The position numbers and the translations under genes are program-made. From NCBI GenBank assembly GCA_027452005.1, contig DAIDHF010000001.1:1-64000 (forward strand): DNA of 64,000 nt, read 5' to 3'. The stretch is from Acidimicrobiales bacterium (GTDB lineage Bacteria; Actinomycetota; Acidimicrobiia; Acidimicrobiales; JAKAVM01). Each line of letters starts with the position of its first letter. The stretch's first letter is position 1. The notes beneath the pieces are model-generated. The model did not search any database. It saw nothing but the letters and a program-made list of their open reading frames with translations, and was not told where the DNA came from. Below, in pieces: positions 26,896 to 38,089 of this stretch.

Positions 26896-28920
26896 TTACT
26901 GCGCCACGTCTCCATTCTTCAGGGTCTCGGCGGCGATTTGGGCGATATTATCCGCACTAAAGCCGAATTTGTCCATGTTGGTGGCACCGGGAGCACTTGC
27001 TCCGAATCGGTCGATTGCAATATGGGTTGGGGCATATCGAGCCCAACCAAAAGACGACGCAGCTTCTACGGATATTGTTGGCACGTCAGTAGGCAGGACG
27101 CTATTGCGATACTCCGTGGATTGGTCTTCAAAGAGGTTCCACGAGGGCATGGATACTACTCTTACCTTGATTGACTGGAGCTCCAGTATTTTTGCCGCCT
27201 CAATAGATGGAGCAACTTCGCTCCCAGTTGCGATCAAGACTAGATCTAAATTTCTAGATTGTGATTTCTCAACGGGGTTAGATTCATATATTGAATAGGC
27301 ACCGTACTTGAGTAGACCAGTGGAATAATCACCTGGAATATCTAAGACCGGGACCGCCTGTCGAGACAGGATAAGAGCTACCGGACCTTCGTGGAGGAAA
27401 GCGACCTGAAGGGCTTGATTTGTCTCGTTGGCATCGGCTGGTCTTATGACTAGTAGGCCTGGTACGGCCCGTAGTGCTGCAAGATGTTCGACCGGTTGGT
27501 GGGTCGGTCCGTCTTCCCCGAGGCCAATTGAGTCGTGAGTGAAGGAGTAGACAACATTGGCCTTAGATAAGCTAGCCAGCCTAATAGCAGGCTTCATGTA
27601 ATCGGAGAATACAAAAAAGGTTCCCCCGACAGGAAATACTCCACCGTGCAGGGCTAACCCGTTCATAACTGCACCCATAGCATGCTCGCGAATTCCGTAA
27701 GCAATCTGCCTTCCAGTCGGATTATCCTTTGCTTGAAGGGTGTCGTTATCCAAGGCCACTCCGGTATTGCCAGTTAGGTCAGCACCGCCAGAGAGGATGG
27801 TTGGAATTTCTTGGGCCAGTACGTTTAGAGCTTTCTTCATGGCCTGTCTCGTAGCAAGCTTGTCACCAGGACTATAGCTGGGCATGGTTGCTCTGGCCAC
27901 TACCTCTTTAGATTGATTCCAGGCGATGTCCCACTGGCCAGCTAGCTTTTGATTGGACTTTTCCCAGGAGGCAAATCGGCTAGTCCATGACTTAGACTTT
28001 GCAGCGCCATCTTGGATTTTACGCCTCGTATAGTCGAGGACCTCCTGGGGTACCCAAAAGTCTTTTGCGGGATCAAGACCTAGAATCACCTTGGTCTTTT
28101 CAATCTCCTCTGCTCCAAAAGGCTCCCCGTGAGCTTCTTTTGTATCGGTCTTAGTCGGCGAGGGCCATCCAATGTGAGACCGTAAAATAATTATTGACGG
28201 TCTATCTTCTACGTCCATTGCCTCACGCAGCGCAGTTTCTAATTTATCCAAATCGTTGGCTGATTCTCCGATGTCATTTACATGCCATCCATAAGCCTCA
28301 AAGCGTTGTGCCCGATTGTCATCATATGCCAGCTCAGTTGGGCCGTCGATGGTGATGTGATTGTCGTCGTATACGTAGATCAAGCGACCAAGTCCTAGAT
28401 GACCAGCTAGAGAGGCCGCCTCATGGCTTATTCCCTCTTGCATACATCCGTCACCTGCAATTACAAAAGTAAAGTGATTACATATCTCGGAGCTAAATTT
28501 GGACCGCAAGTATCGTTCGGCAAGTCCAACGCCCACGCCATTACCCACCCCCTGACCGAGTGGACCCGTGGTCACCTCGACCCCCTTGGTGTGACCGGCT
28601 TCTGGGTGGCCAGGAGTTAGACTTGCCCACTGACGGAAATTCTTTAGGTCGTCTAGTTCGAGTCCGAATCCATAGAGATAAAGGTAGGAATAAAGCAAAA
28701 TCGACGCATGACCGGCAGAAAGAACGAACCTGTCCCGGTCGGGCCATGATGGCCACTTGGGGTCGTAGTTCATTACCCGATCGAACAACACGAAACCCAG
28801 GGGGGCCAAGGCCATAGCGGTACCCGAGTGCCCTGAATTAGCTTTTTGAGGGGCGTCCATGGCAAGGCCACGGACCACGTTAATCGTCAACGCTTCAACG
28901 GGACCTGGTTTCGATGGCAT
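26896..28920 (-). CDS. tkt: Transketolase
   Basis: A 674-residue thiamine diphosphate enzyme. The N-terminal ANSGHSGTAMALAPLGFVLF, the ThDP/metal motif GDGCMQEGISHEAASLAGHL near residue 152 with the companion YDDNHITIDG, and the C-terminal FVFSDYMKPAIRLASL and THDSIGLGEDGPTHQPVE motifs are all present. It interconverts ketose and aldose phosphates. It is first of the tkt-tal-pgi-gnd-zwf-pgl operon. A neighbouring supply of its cofactor is encoded by the thi genes about 15 kb away. Confidence 0.97.
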   Translation of the reverse strand: MPSKPGPVEALTINVVRGLAMDAPQKANSGHSGTAMALAPLGFVLFDRVMNYDPKWPSWPDRDRFVLSAGHASILLYSYLYLYGFGLELDDLKNFRQWASLTPGHPEAGHTKGVEVTTGPLGQGVGNGVGVGLAERYLRSKFSSEICNHFTFVIAGDGCMQEGISHEAASLAGHLGLGRLIYVYDDNHITIDGPTELAYDDNRAQRFEAYGWHVNDIGESANDLDKLETALREAMDVEDRPSIIILRSHIGWPSPTKTDTKEAHGEPFGAEEIEKTKVILGLDPAKDFWVPQEVLDYTRRKIQDGAAKSKSWTSRFASWEKSNQKLAGQWDIAWNQSKEVVARATMPSYSPGDKLATRQAMKKALNVLAQEIPTILSGGADLTGNTGVALDNDTLQAKDNPTGRQIAYGIREHAMGAVMNGLALHGGVFPVGGTFFVFSDYMKPAIRLASLSKANVVYSFTHDSIGLGEDGPTHQPVEHLAALRAVPGLLVIRPADANETNQALQVAFLHEGPVALILSRQAVPVLDIPGDYSTGLLKYGAYSIYESNPVEKSQSRNLDLVLIATGSEVAPSIEAAKILELQSIKVRVVSMPSWNLFEDQSTEYRNSVLPTDVPTISVEAASSFGWARYAPTHIAIDRFGASAPGATNMDKFGFSADNIAQIAAETLKNGDVAQ

Positions 28921-29057
28921 TGACTTAGCCTACTAGAATATAGTCAGCGTGCAACCGTCACGGGAAATGGCCAAGGCCCTATAGCCCGGTAGTGACACTC
29001 GGGTTTTATGACCAAAAATTATTGGAATTCTACGGGGCCCAGCCCTAAGATCCTTGC

Positions 29058-29504
29058 GTGACCGCTGTTGAAGACAGACCAGCAAGTTCGCCTCCCAATA
29101 GAGGGCCCCAGATCCCGCCGAACTGTGATCTCACACTTGGCATGATCTGTGCTGACAAAACGGAACCGGGTGTGACGGTTTGGGAGATGTACTGTGATGA
29201 TAGGTTTGCCAATCCGGTCAACAAGGTGCAGGGGGGATTTATTGCAGCCATGGCCGACTCGGCAATGGGGGCGTCATCTATTAGTTTCGCCCAGAGGGAA
29301 GGTCGAAAAGTCTACTCGGCCAACGCTGAAATGAAAGTTAGCTTTTTCCGGCCAGCCCCCGTGGGATGTCGACTCACCTGCCGGGCAGAGGTAGTTTCCG
29401 GTGGTACACGGGTAGCATTTGTAGAGGCAACAATCCATAGCGACGACGGAATTCTGGTCGCACGGGCCACCTCGACCTATATCATAACTCCCCGCGATGG
29501 CTGA
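29058..29504 (+). CDS. PaaI-type hotdog-fold thioesterase
   Basis: A 148-residue acyl-CoA thioesterase-like protein of the hotdog fold. The key features are NKVQGGFIAAMADSAMGASS near residue 55 (Gly-rich turn followed by the long central helix with the likely catalytic Asp) and MKVSFFRPAPVG, followed by FVEATIHSDDGILVARATSTY. GTG start without a strong ribosome binding site. It diverges from tkt and is followed after 35 nt by the holin-like gene. The physiological substrate is unknown. Confidence 0.85.
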   Translation: MTAVEDRPASSPPNRGPQIPPNCDLTLGMICADKTEPGVTVWEMYCDDRFANPVNKVQGGFIAAMADSAMGASSISFAQREGRKVYSANAEMKVSFFRPAPVGCRLTCRAEVVSGGTRVAFVEATIHSDDGILVARATSTYIITPRDG

Positions 29505-29539
29505 ACACGGGCAGAAATTCAACTGATAATCCACCTTGG

Positions 29540-29878
29540 GTGGAACTATCAAATAGGATTGCTAACACAGTGAAAGATGAAATAACCGAGCTATGGGACA
29601 TGGTGGTCTCATATTTCAAGCAAGAGACACTAGACCCCCTCAAGGCGGTATTGAGATTTGTAACCTATGGAATCTTGGGGTCGGTACTACTTGTATTTGC
29701 GTTTGGCTTTCTTACTCTGGGAGTACTAAGGCTCGTTCAGTCTGAGACCGGCAGTACCTTTAGCGGACACCTAAGCTGGCTCCCTTACCTGGTCGCGTTG
29801 GTGTTTGTGTTAGTCCTAGGCGCCCTTAGCGTGATGGGGATTATGCGCTATATGAAGTCAACCAAGCAGGTCGATTAG
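29540..29878 (+). CDS. Holin-like (Holin-X type) integral membrane protein
   Basis: A 112-residue protein with an amphipathic N-terminal part (DEITELWDMVVSYFKQE) and two strong membrane segments at about residues 43-65 and 80-102. This is the pattern of the actinobacterial 'putative holin' family, which is chromosomal and not evidently phage-related. GTG start. It is followed after 9 nt by the small ITRDD-type membrane protein and then by another small protein; I infer an operon of envelope proteins. Function is unknown. Confidence 0.72.
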   Translation: MELSNRIANTVKDEITELWDMVVSYFKQETLDPLKAVLRFVTYGILGSVLLVFAFGFLTLGVLRLVQSETGSTFSGHLSWLPYLVALVFVLVLGALSVMGIMRYMKSTKQVD

Positions 29879-29887
29879 GATAGTTCT

Positions 29888-30142
29888 ATGACCGCGACCA
29901 CGAAAACCTCTGCTAATGGAAAGATTCAAGGAACTGGGCCCGGAGGGAGAATAACCCGTGACGATTTAGCCAACAAGCTTAGGGCGATCACTGGAGACAA
30001 AGGATCTGATGAGTCAGGTAGCATGACAAACTCTCCAGTCCTGGTGGGAGTTCTGGTTGGCGGGTTGGTTGTCGTGGCATATTTGCTCGGGAGACGGCGC
30101 TCAAAGAGCGGTAGAGCCCTTGTCGAGATTCGACGCATTTAG
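29888..30142 (+). CDS. Small membrane protein with an ITRDDL N-terminal motif
   Basis: An 84-residue protein. Residues 15-31 (GTGPGGRITRDDLANKL) resemble the second half of the peripheral-subunit-binding domain of dihydrolipoamide acyltransferases. Residues about 47-65 form one membrane segment (GVLVGGLVVVAYLLG), followed by a basic RRRSKSG and a conserved-looking VEIRR end. From memory, small actinobacterial proteins of this layout (ITRDD helix, one membrane segment, basic tail) often sit beside the holin-like protein. Any link to 2-oxo acid dehydrogenase complexes would be speculation. Confidence 0.65.
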   Translation: MTATTKTSANGKIQGTGPGGRITRDDLANKLRAITGDKGSDESGSMTNSPVLVGVLVGGLVVVAYLLGRRRSKSGRALVEIRRI

Positions 30143-30202
30143 TAGTCGAAAGTAGTTTTTTGTATTCCTGGAAAACTTTGAGCACACAAACGGTGGTCTC
30201 TT

Positions 30203-30430
30203 GTGATTAGCAAGATTTTGTCATATCTCCTTGGGAGCCTAGGAAGTAAGACCTTGCGACGGGCGGTATCTGAGAGAAACACGCTCCTCATTGTTTTGGG
30301 AGTTTCTAGTCTCGTGTTCAAGAGGTTACTTGCTCCAAAAAACGCCAAGGTGATCTACAGCCGCGTTATCAAGCCCGGTGAGCGGATTGCTATCTCCACT
30401 CTGGACGCGACCAAAACACGGGTGAGGTAG
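30203..30430 (+). CDS. Small conserved hypothetical protein of the holin-like cluster
   Basis: A 75-residue protein with a moderately hydrophobic stretch at about residues 27-43 (TLLIVLGVSSLVFKRLL) and a basic C-terminal half containing YSRVIKPGERIAIS. GTG start with GGTGG about 7 nt upstream. It is the third gene of the holin-like cluster and precedes trmI by 15 nt. No function is known to me. Confidence 0.58.
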   Translation: MISKILSYLLGSLGSKTLRRAVSERNTLLIVLGVSSLVFKRLLAPKNAKVIYSRVIKPGERIAISTLDATKTRVR

Positions 30431-30445
30431 TTCTACGAATAGTCT

Positions 30446-31272
30446 TTGGTGGGTCTTTTTGCTCTTATCAAGAGGAAGGTAATCTTGGGAAGAGGTAGTT
30501 CGAAATTTGAGATCGGTGATAACGTACTTTTGGTTGACCGAAAAGGGCGGAGGGCTGTCTTTTCACTAAAGCCAGGAAGAGTTTTTAGCTCCCATCTGGG
30601 TCCCGTTAGCCATGACGACTTCGTGGGTTTGCCGAAAGGAACCCGACTTAAGTTGCCAGGGGGTTCAGTCGTAACCGTGTTGAGCCCAACCCTGGCAGAC
30701 CAAGTCTTGGGAATGCCCAGAGGTGCCCAGGTGATATACCCGAAGGATTTGGGGTCAATTTTGATATTTGGTGACATCAACCAGGGCTGTAGGGTACTAG
30801 AAGCCGGAGTCGGTTCCGGGGCGCTATCTATGGCCATGCTCTCAGTTGGAGCCACGGTAGTCGGTTACGAAATTCGTGAAGATTTTGCAAACAGGGCCCA
30901 AAAGAACGTTACATCCCATCTTGGACCCGACACGCAGTACTCAGTCGAGCTAAGAGATATCTACAATGGAATTGATGGCACTTTTGACCGGATTGTCTTG
31001 GACCTTCCAGAGCCCTGGCGGGTTGTAGAACATGCAAGGCGAGCGTTGAAGCTGGGTGGCATCTTTGTGTCGTACTTGCCGACAATTGGTCAGGTTGAAA
31101 CTTTGCGTCGAGAGCTCGATGTTGTAGACGCATTGATGTTCAAGAATGTTGACACTTTTGAGACCTTGATGAGGTCATGGCATATTGAGGGCCAATCCAC
31201 GAGACCAGATCACCGAATGGTTGCTCACACCGGGTTTATCACCACGGCTAGATTGGTGGGTCAACCAGAGAG

Positions 31273-31288
<16 letters not shown>
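30446..31288 (+). CDS. trmI: tRNA (adenine-N1)-methyltransferase TrmI
   Basis: A 280-residue SAM-dependent enzyme that would methylate A58 in the T-loop of tRNA. The N-terminal beta domain has VLLVDRKGRR, then the family-typical QVIYPKDLGSILIFGDI near residue 93, the SAM motif VLEAGVGSGALSMAML near residue 116, and VLDLPEPWRVVEHARRALK near residue 194. Downstream of the proteasome genes is a usual place for trmI in actinobacteria, and here it sits just upstream of that region. The start is TTG at 30446 or the adjacent GTG. It overlaps marP by 16 nt. Confidence 0.93.
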
Positions 31289-32720
<1,432 letters not shown>

Positions 32721-32852
32721 CTAACTGGCCTTAGGGCAAATGTCAATTACGCTAACCGAAACCGCTATAGCTGCCATTATTTGTTGGTGTCCGCATCTGG
32801 GGCATGAAAACGGTGTATGGTCAAAGATGTACAGTGTTAGGAGGTGAGAGAC

Positions 32853-34661
32853 GTGTCAGAGCCACTTGGGTTAACTTCCGACGAGACTAGTGAGCTTACG
32901 CCAGAGGTCCCAGAACAAGACCTTGAAGACGGGTTTGACCAAGCCAACTCTCACTCAGGTGAGGTTGAAGAACTAGAGGCCGAACTGGCCCTATTGCGTA
33001 AAAAGCTTCAGGATGCCCCAAAGCGAGTCCGGACCCTTGAAGAAAAGCTACTTGAGGTAAAAGGACAACTGGCTCACGCCGTTTCTCAAAATGAGAAACT
33101 CACCTTCACTCTTAGCCAGGCGAGGGAACACATAGCGGCCTTGCGCGAAGAGGTAGACAAGTTGTCCCAGCCACCAAGCGCTTACGCCACGTTTTTGAAC
33201 CCAAACGATGATGACACCGTTGATGTATTTGCATCGGGGCGTAAGATGAGGGTGGCCGTGCACCCGTCTATAGATGTAGACCAACTTGTTCGAGGTCAAG
33301 AAGTGGCCCTGAATGAGTCGTTCAACATTATTTTGGCCCGCGGACCGGATCTGTCTGGAGAAATTGTAACTTTGCGCGAGGTTTTGGAAGACGGGGTCAG
33401 GGCAATCGTTACCGGTCGGGCTGATGAAGAGCGCGTAGCAGAGCTGGCTTATGAGTTGATTGGGAGCAAGCTGCGCGCCGGAGACTGGCTGCGGATGGAC
33501 TCACGCACTGGACTATTACTCGAGAAGCTACCGCGACCAGAGGTCGACGAGTTGATCCTAGAAGAGGTTCCTGACATCTCCTACAACGACGTGGGTGGAC
33601 TAGACAGTCAAATCGAAGATATTACCGACGCGGTTGAGTTACCTTTCTTATACAGAGAGATTTTTGCCGATTATAAGCTCCCAGCGCCAAAAGGGGTTCT
33701 TCTTTATGGCCCTCCCGGTTGCGGGAAGACCCTGATTGCCAAGGCCGTAGCAAATTCGTTGGCCAAGAAGGTTTCAGAACTCCACGGGACTAGTGGAGCT
33801 AAGAGTTATTTTTTGAACGTAAAAGGTCCAGAATTGCTAAACAAGTACGTTGGAGAGACCGAGAGACAGATCCGGCTTGTATTCCAGCGAGCTCGAGAAA
33901 AGGCAGACGAGGGATTCCCGGTTATTGTATTCTTCGACGAGATGGACTCGTTGTTTAGGACTCGCGGAAGCGGGATCAGCTCTGACATGGAATCCACGGT
34001 AGTTCCACAGTTACTGGCCGAGATTGACGGGGTTGAGACCCTACGAAATGTAATTGTGATCGGGGCCTCTAACCGAGAGGACCTAATAGATCCAGCGATC
34101 CTGCGTCCTGGAAGGCTGGACGTCAAGATCAAGATAGAACGACCCGACAAAGAAGCCGCTGCGGCTATATTTTCGCGTTATCTAACCCCAGATCTTCCTC
34201 TCGATCACCTTGAGGTGGATACCCTGGGTGGGGGAGACCCAGCAAAGGCCTGCCAGGCCATTATCGAGTCGGCCGTAGACGAGATGTATAAGGAGAATGA
34301 CGAAAACCGCTTCCTTGAGGTTACATATCAAAACGGTGACAAAGAAGTCCTGTATTTCAAGGATTTTTCATCCGGGGCAATGATTGAGAATATTGTCAGG
34401 AGGGCCAAGAAACTTGCCATCAAACGGGCCATCTCCAACGAGGCAGGTGGTATTAGAAAGAGTGATCTTCTAGAGTCAATGAGGCAAGAGTATAAAGAGA
34501 ACGAAGACCTACCCAACACGACTAATCCCGACGACTGGGCCAGGATATCTGGCAAAAAGGGAGAGAGAATTGTTTATATTCGTACCCTACTCTTTGAGGA
34601 GGGCAAAGAGCCAAAGGGCGGCCGTTCAATAGAAAAGGTTGGGACAGGGCAGTATCTCTAG
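32853..34661 (+). CDS. mpa: Proteasome-associated ATPase Mpa/ARC
   Basis: A 602-residue AAA+ unfoldase that captures pupylated proteins and feeds them to the 20S proteasome. Residues about 30-95 are coiled coil (Pup-binding), followed by the OB-fold interdomain and the AAA module with Walker A GPPGCGKT near residue 286 and Walker [13 protein letters not shown] near residue 357. The C-terminal GQYL has the penultimate Tyr that opens the proteasome gate. The GTG at 32853 is chosen because AGGAGG lies 8 nt upstream; a GTG 9 nt earlier abuts that ribosome binding site and is too close. It is first of the Pup-proteasome locus. Confidence 0.97.
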   Translation: MSEPLGLTSDETSELTPEVPEQDLEDGFDQANSHSGEVEELEAELALLRKKLQDAPKRVRTLEEKLLEVKGQLAHAVSQNEKLTFTLSQAREHIAALREEVDKLSQPPSAYATFLNPNDDDTVDVFASGRKMRVAVHPSIDVDQLVRGQEVALNESFNIILARGPDLSGEIVTLREVLEDGVRAIVTGRADEERVAELAYELIGSKLRAGDWLRMDSRTGLLLEKLPRPEVDELILEEVPDISYNDVGGLDSQIEDITDAVELPFLYREIFADYKLPAPKGVLLYGPPGCGKTLIAKAVANSLAKKVSELHGTSGAKSYFLNVKGPELLNKYVGETERQIRLVFQRAREKADEGFPVIVFFDEMDSLFRTRGSGISSDMESTVVPQLLAEIDGVETLRNVIVIGASNREDLIDPAILRPGRLDVKIKIERPDKEAAAAIFSRYLTPDLPLDHLEVDTLGGGDPAKACQAIIESAVDEMYKENDENRFLEVTYQNGDKEVLYFKDFSSGAMIENIVRRAKKLAIKRAISNEAGGIRKSDLLESMRQEYKENEDLPNTTNPDDWARISGKKGERIVYIRTLLFEEGKEPKGGRSIEKVGTGQYL

Positions 34662-34663
34662 GT

Positions 34664-34673
34664 TGGTCGACCA
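34664..34673. repeat. 10-bp palindrome after mpa
   Basis: TGGTCGACCA, a perfect palindrome, begins 3 nt after the mpa stop in the 78-nt gap before dop. A second small hairpin, AGCAC (34705-34709) / GTGCT (34715-34719), follows. They may be operator or processing sites, or chance. Confidence 0.3.
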
Positions 34674-34739
34674 GTCGTAGGCTTAGGCCTGTTGGTGCCA
34701 TCCAAGCACGACAAGTGCTAATCAACTAGGGTCGATAAG

Positions 34740-36248
34740 GTGGCTGTTCCGAAAATATTTGGGATTGAGACCGAGTATGGAATCCAGGGGGTTGAAGGTG
34801 GCGAAACAAATCCCGTAGTGGGCTCGTCACTGCTAATTAACGCGTACACCTATGAACTCCATAACAGGGTCGGTTGGGATTTCGAAGATGAAACTCCCGG
34901 AAATGACGCGAGAGGATTTGGTCAGCCAGGTAGTTTACCTCCAGAAATAGAGACCCACCTTGTAAACACGGTTCTGACCAACGGGGGCCGTTACTATGTA
35001 GACCACGCCCACCCCGAGTATTCTTCACCCGAGTGTGCTTCGGCAAGCGAGGCGGTACTTTACGATCGGGCCGGAGAAATGGTCCTACTCAGATCAATCC
35101 GAGCCGCTCGGAAAGCCTTTGGCGAACAGGGGAATTTGGCAGTATACAAGAACAACTCCGATCACAAGGGTAACTCCTATGGGTGTCACGAGAACTATCT
35201 CATGGACCGAGAGGTACCTTTTGCCAAGATCGCTCAGTTGGTAACCGCACATTTGGTGACCAGGATTGTTTTCACAGGCGCTGGCAAGGTGGGAACCGAG
35301 GTAGGGCCTGGGAGATCAACGAGCGGAACTCAAGTCGAGTACCAGATCTCCCAGCGGGCGGAATTTTTCGAAGAAGAACAGGGGCTAGAGACGACCCTGA
35401 AAAGACCCATCGTGAACACCCGTGATGAGCCTCACGCAGATCCACGGCGTTATCGGCGTTTACACATTATTTGTGGAGACGCAAACATGTCTGAGGTGGC
35501 TACATTCCTAAAACTGGGAACTACTGGTCTGATCCTGTCAATGATTGAAGACGGTTGGCTGGACAAGTCCGGGCTGGTCCTCAAAACTCCGGTAGTTGAT
35601 TTTCATGAACTATCTAGAGATTTGACTCTTGGAAAGACCTTGGAACTTGATAACGGACGAAAGTTGTCAGCGATTGAGATCCAATGGGAGCTGTACCGGA
35701 TTGCCGAAAAATATGTTCATGAAAACGGGTTCGAATCTGTCGGGGAGTCCGTTAGGGGCCCCGAGCTAATGGAACGATGGTGCCAGGCACTTCATGACCT
35801 GGAGGTGGACTTCAATAGGTGCAAGACAACCATAGACTGGGTGGCCAAGCTTGGGCTGATCCAGGCATACCGAGACCGACATGGTCTTGGCTGGGAGAGC
35901 GCCAGGCTGGTGGCCCTAGACCTTCAATACCACGACGTAAGACCCGAAAAATCCCTGTTCGGGAGGCTGAAGCTTGACAAAATGGTGGAAGAAAGCCAGG
36001 TTGAGCACGCAGTAGTGGAGCCCCCGACCACCACCCGTGCGTATTTCCGGGGGAAGTGCCTTCAAAAGTGGGCCGATCAGATTGTCACTGCGAACTGGGA
36101 TTCCGTAGTATTTGACCTCGGGGCTGAACCCCTCAAGAGAATACCGACCATGGACCCCCTTAGAGGCACGTATTTACACGTGGGAAAACTTATTGAGGAA
36201 TGTACTACACCGGCTGAGTTGTTAGATAAGTTAAGTTCTAAAGATTAG
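34740..36248 (+). CDS. dop: Pup deamidase/depupylase Dop
   Basis: A 502-residue member of the carboxylate-amine ligase superfamily. It deamidates the C-terminal Gln of Pup to Glu and also removes Pup from targets. It starts with the family motif IFGIETEYGI and has the early insertion (GDEDxxx-type loop, here DFEDETPGNDARGFG near residue 47) that distinguishes Dop from Paf[26 protein letters not shown] and [13 protein letters not shown] mark the nucleotide and metal site. GTG start with AGGG 8 nt upstream. It directly precedes pup. Confidence 0.96.
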   Translation: MAVPKIFGIETEYGIQGVEGGETNPVVGSSLLINAYTYELHNRVGWDFEDETPGNDARGFGQPGSLPPEIETHLVNTVLTNGGRYYVDHAHPEYSSPECASASEAVLYDRAGEMVLLRSIRAARKAFGEQGNLAVYKNNSDHKGNSYGCHENYLMDREVPFAKIAQLVTAHLVTRIVFTGAGKVGTEVGPGRSTSGTQVEYQISQRAEFFEEEQGLETTLKRPIVNTRDEPHADPRRYRRLHIICGDANMSEVATFLKLGTTGLILSMIEDGWLDKSGLVLKTPVVDFHELSRDLTLGKTLELDNGRKLSAIEIQWELYRIAEKYVHENGFESVGESVRGPELMERWCQALHDLEVDFNRCKTTIDWVAKLGLIQAYRDRHGLGWESARLVALDLQYHDVRPEKSLFGRLKLDKMVEESQVEHAVVEPPTTTRAYFRGKCLQKWADQIVTANWDSVVFDLGAEPLKRIPTMDPLRGTYLHVGKLIEECTTPAELLDKLSSKD

Positions 36249-36260
36249 GTAGACACGGAA

Positions 36261-36464
36261 ATGACTGAAAGAGAACTGAAAAAGAAACAGGCCCCGTCAA
36301 AGACGGAGACGGTTGAGACCCAGACGGAGGACACAAACCAGGCCAACGAGAAAGCCGAAGCCCTCAAGGCCGAGATGGATGACTTGCTTGACGAGATTGA
36401 CGAAGTCCTCGAGGACAACGCCGAGGAGTTTGTCCGCAACTATGTTCAAAAGGGTGGGCAGTGA
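36261..36464 (+). CDS. pup: Prokaryotic ubiquitin-like protein Pup
   Basis: A 67-residue, acidic, largely disordered protein ending in Gly-Gly-Gln. The C-terminal Gln shows that this Pup must be deamidated by Dop before PafA can attach it to lysines of target proteins. The helical Mpa-binding region is MDDLLDEIDEVLEDNAEEFV (residues 39-58). The stop overlaps the prcB start as GTGA, so pup and prcB are translationally coupled. Confidence 0.98.
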   Translation: MTERELKKKQAPSKTETVETQTEDTNQANEKAEALKAEMDDLLDEIDEVLEDNAEEFVRNYVQKGGQ

Positions 36465-37357
36465 CCCTTCCTCTGTTCCCGATTGACCAAGACCCGGGAC
36501 CAAATTTTTCACTCCTCTTAGAGAAGGCGGGTTTCAAGACGTCCATTACTTCAACCGGGTCCAAGGACGCTTTTGCCGATGTGCCCCATGGGACCACGGT
36601 CGTTGCAATTCTCTACAGTGACGGTGTTGTAATGGCCGGCGACCGGCGGGCAACTGCCGGATACTCCATTTCTCATCGCCGGGTTGAAAAGGTTCATCCG
36701 GCCGACTCGTTCTCGGGTGTTGCAATCTCTGGGGCAGCCGGGCCCGCAATGGAGCTAGTTAGACTATTTCAGACCCAACTTCAACACTACGAAAAGGTTG
36801 AAGGTTCAAAACTTAGCCTAGAGGGAAAGGCAAATCAGTTATCGAACCTGGTCAAGTCGAATCTATACATGGCAATGCAAGGACTCGCGGTAGTTCCACT
36901 GTTTGCCGGATATGATCTTGCCCTGCAACGGGGTCGTATCTATACCTATGACATAACCGGTGGATTTTACGAAGAGATCGACTATCAGACAACCGGATCA
37001 GGTGGCCGGGATGCACGGACCACGATCAAGCTCGGCTATAGGCCCGAAATGGATAGGTCTAATGTAATCGACCTGGCAATTCGCGCCCTGTTTGAGGCGG
37101 CAGATGAAGACTCTGCTACAGGCGGTCCAGATATCGCCAGAAGGATCTATCCAACCCTTGCAACAATTACCAAGGATGGTTATGAAGCTGTCGATGAGGC
37201 AGAGATTGCAGACCGATTTGAGTCAATTGTGGCCCAGGTATCCAATTTAGATTTAAGGCCTAGTGGAACTCCCAGGTCTTCAAAGACCCAGTCAGTATCC
37301 AAGAAGCAGACCACCAAATCTTTGCCGAAAGCTAGAAAGTCTACAAGTGAGGACTAG
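36461..37357 (+). CDS. prcB: 20S proteasome beta subunit PrcB
   Basis: A 298-residue Ntn-hydrolase subunit carrying the proteolytic site. A propeptide of 44 residues ends before Gly44-Thr45 (HGTTVVAI); Thr45 would become the catalytic Thr1 after autoprocessing. GDRRATAGYSI and SGAAGPAMELVRLFQ are typical, the latter with SGAAGP near residue 86. The C-terminal extension of about 40 residues is Ser/Lys-rich. The GTG overlaps the pup stop. Confidence 0.97.
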   Translation: MTLPLFPIDQDPGPNFSLLLEKAGFKTSITSTGSKDAFADVPHGTTVVAILYSDGVVMAGDRRATAGYSISHRRVEKVHPADSFSGVAISGAAGPAMELVRLFQTQLQHYEKVEGSKLSLEGKANQLSNLVKSNLYMAMQGLAVVPLFAGYDLALQRGRIYTYDITGGFYEEIDYQTTGSGGRDARTTIKLGYRPEMDRSNVIDLAIRALFEAADEDSATGGPDIARRIYPTLATITKDGYEAVDEAEIADRFESIVAQVSNLDLRPSGTPRSSKTQSVSKKQTTKSLPKARKSTSED

Positions 37358-37405
37358 TTGTGGCCTGGCCGGGTCTAGCAATCGAGGCCGTGAAGGGGTA
37401 AGTCT

Positions 37406-38080
37406 ATGAGTGTCCCGTACTACGTGTCACCCGAACAGGTCCTCCAAGACAGGGCCGACTATGCCAGGAAGGGGATTTCTCGAGGCAAATCCTTAGTGGC
37501 AATGACGTTTAAATCAGGAGTATTAGTTGTCGCCGAGAATCCGTCTAAGTCACTTCATAAGGTGAGCGAGATTTATGACAAAATCGCTTTTGCGGGCGTC
37601 GGAAAGTACAACGAGTACGATCAGCTTAGAGTTGCCGGGGTTAGGCATGCTGATACGAAAGGTTATACCTATAGTCGGAGTGACGTAGATGCTCGGTCTC
37701 TGGCCAACGTGTATGCCAACTACCTTGGGTCGGTATTTGTGCATGAGATGAAACCACTTGAGGTCGAGATCTTGGTGGCCGAGGTTGGGGAATCGCCCGA
37801 AGACGATGCAATGTTTCACATTCTCTACGACGGTACCGTAATGGACGAGGAGAAGTTTTCAGTGTTAGGCGGTGACGCCGACAGCATTTGGGAGAAGATG
37901 GATCAGGCCTGGAAGCAGGCAATGAGCATTGCGGAAGGGGTAAAGGTAGCCCTGAAAGCCTTAAGCACAAGTGAGAGAGAACTCAAGGCTGCCGACCTGG
38001 AGGTGGCCGTACTTGAACGGGAATCTACTTTTAGGGCCTTCCGGCGGATCTCCCATGATGAACTCGTCAAGATGCTTTAG
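37406..38080 (+). CDS. prcA: 20S proteasome alpha subunit PrcA
   Basis: A 224-residue non-catalytic ring subunit. The N-terminus has YYVSPEQVLQDRADYARKGI, which forms the gate, then AMTFKSGVLVVAENPS and KIAFAGVGKYNEYDQLR. There is no catalytic Thr, as expected. The ATG follows GGGG about 6 nt upstream. It lies 48 nt downstream of prcB and 9 nt upstream of pafA. Confidence 0.96.
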   Translation: MSVPYYVSPEQVLQDRADYARKGISRGKSLVAMTFKSGVLVVAENPSKSLHKVSEIYDKIAFAGVGKYNEYDQLRVAGVRHADTKGYTYSRSDVDARSLANVYANYLGSVFVHEMKPLEVEILVAEVGESPEDDAMFHILYDGTVMDEEKFSVLGGDADSIWEKMDQAWKQAMSIAEGVKVALKALSTSERELKAADLEVAVLERESTFRAFRRISHDELVKML

Positions 38081-38089
38081 ACGTATTTT

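Noticed and set aside
29540-29878. Prophage holin as a sign of a phage region
   Set aside because: No other phage gene is near and this family is a normal chromosomal gene in actinobacteria.
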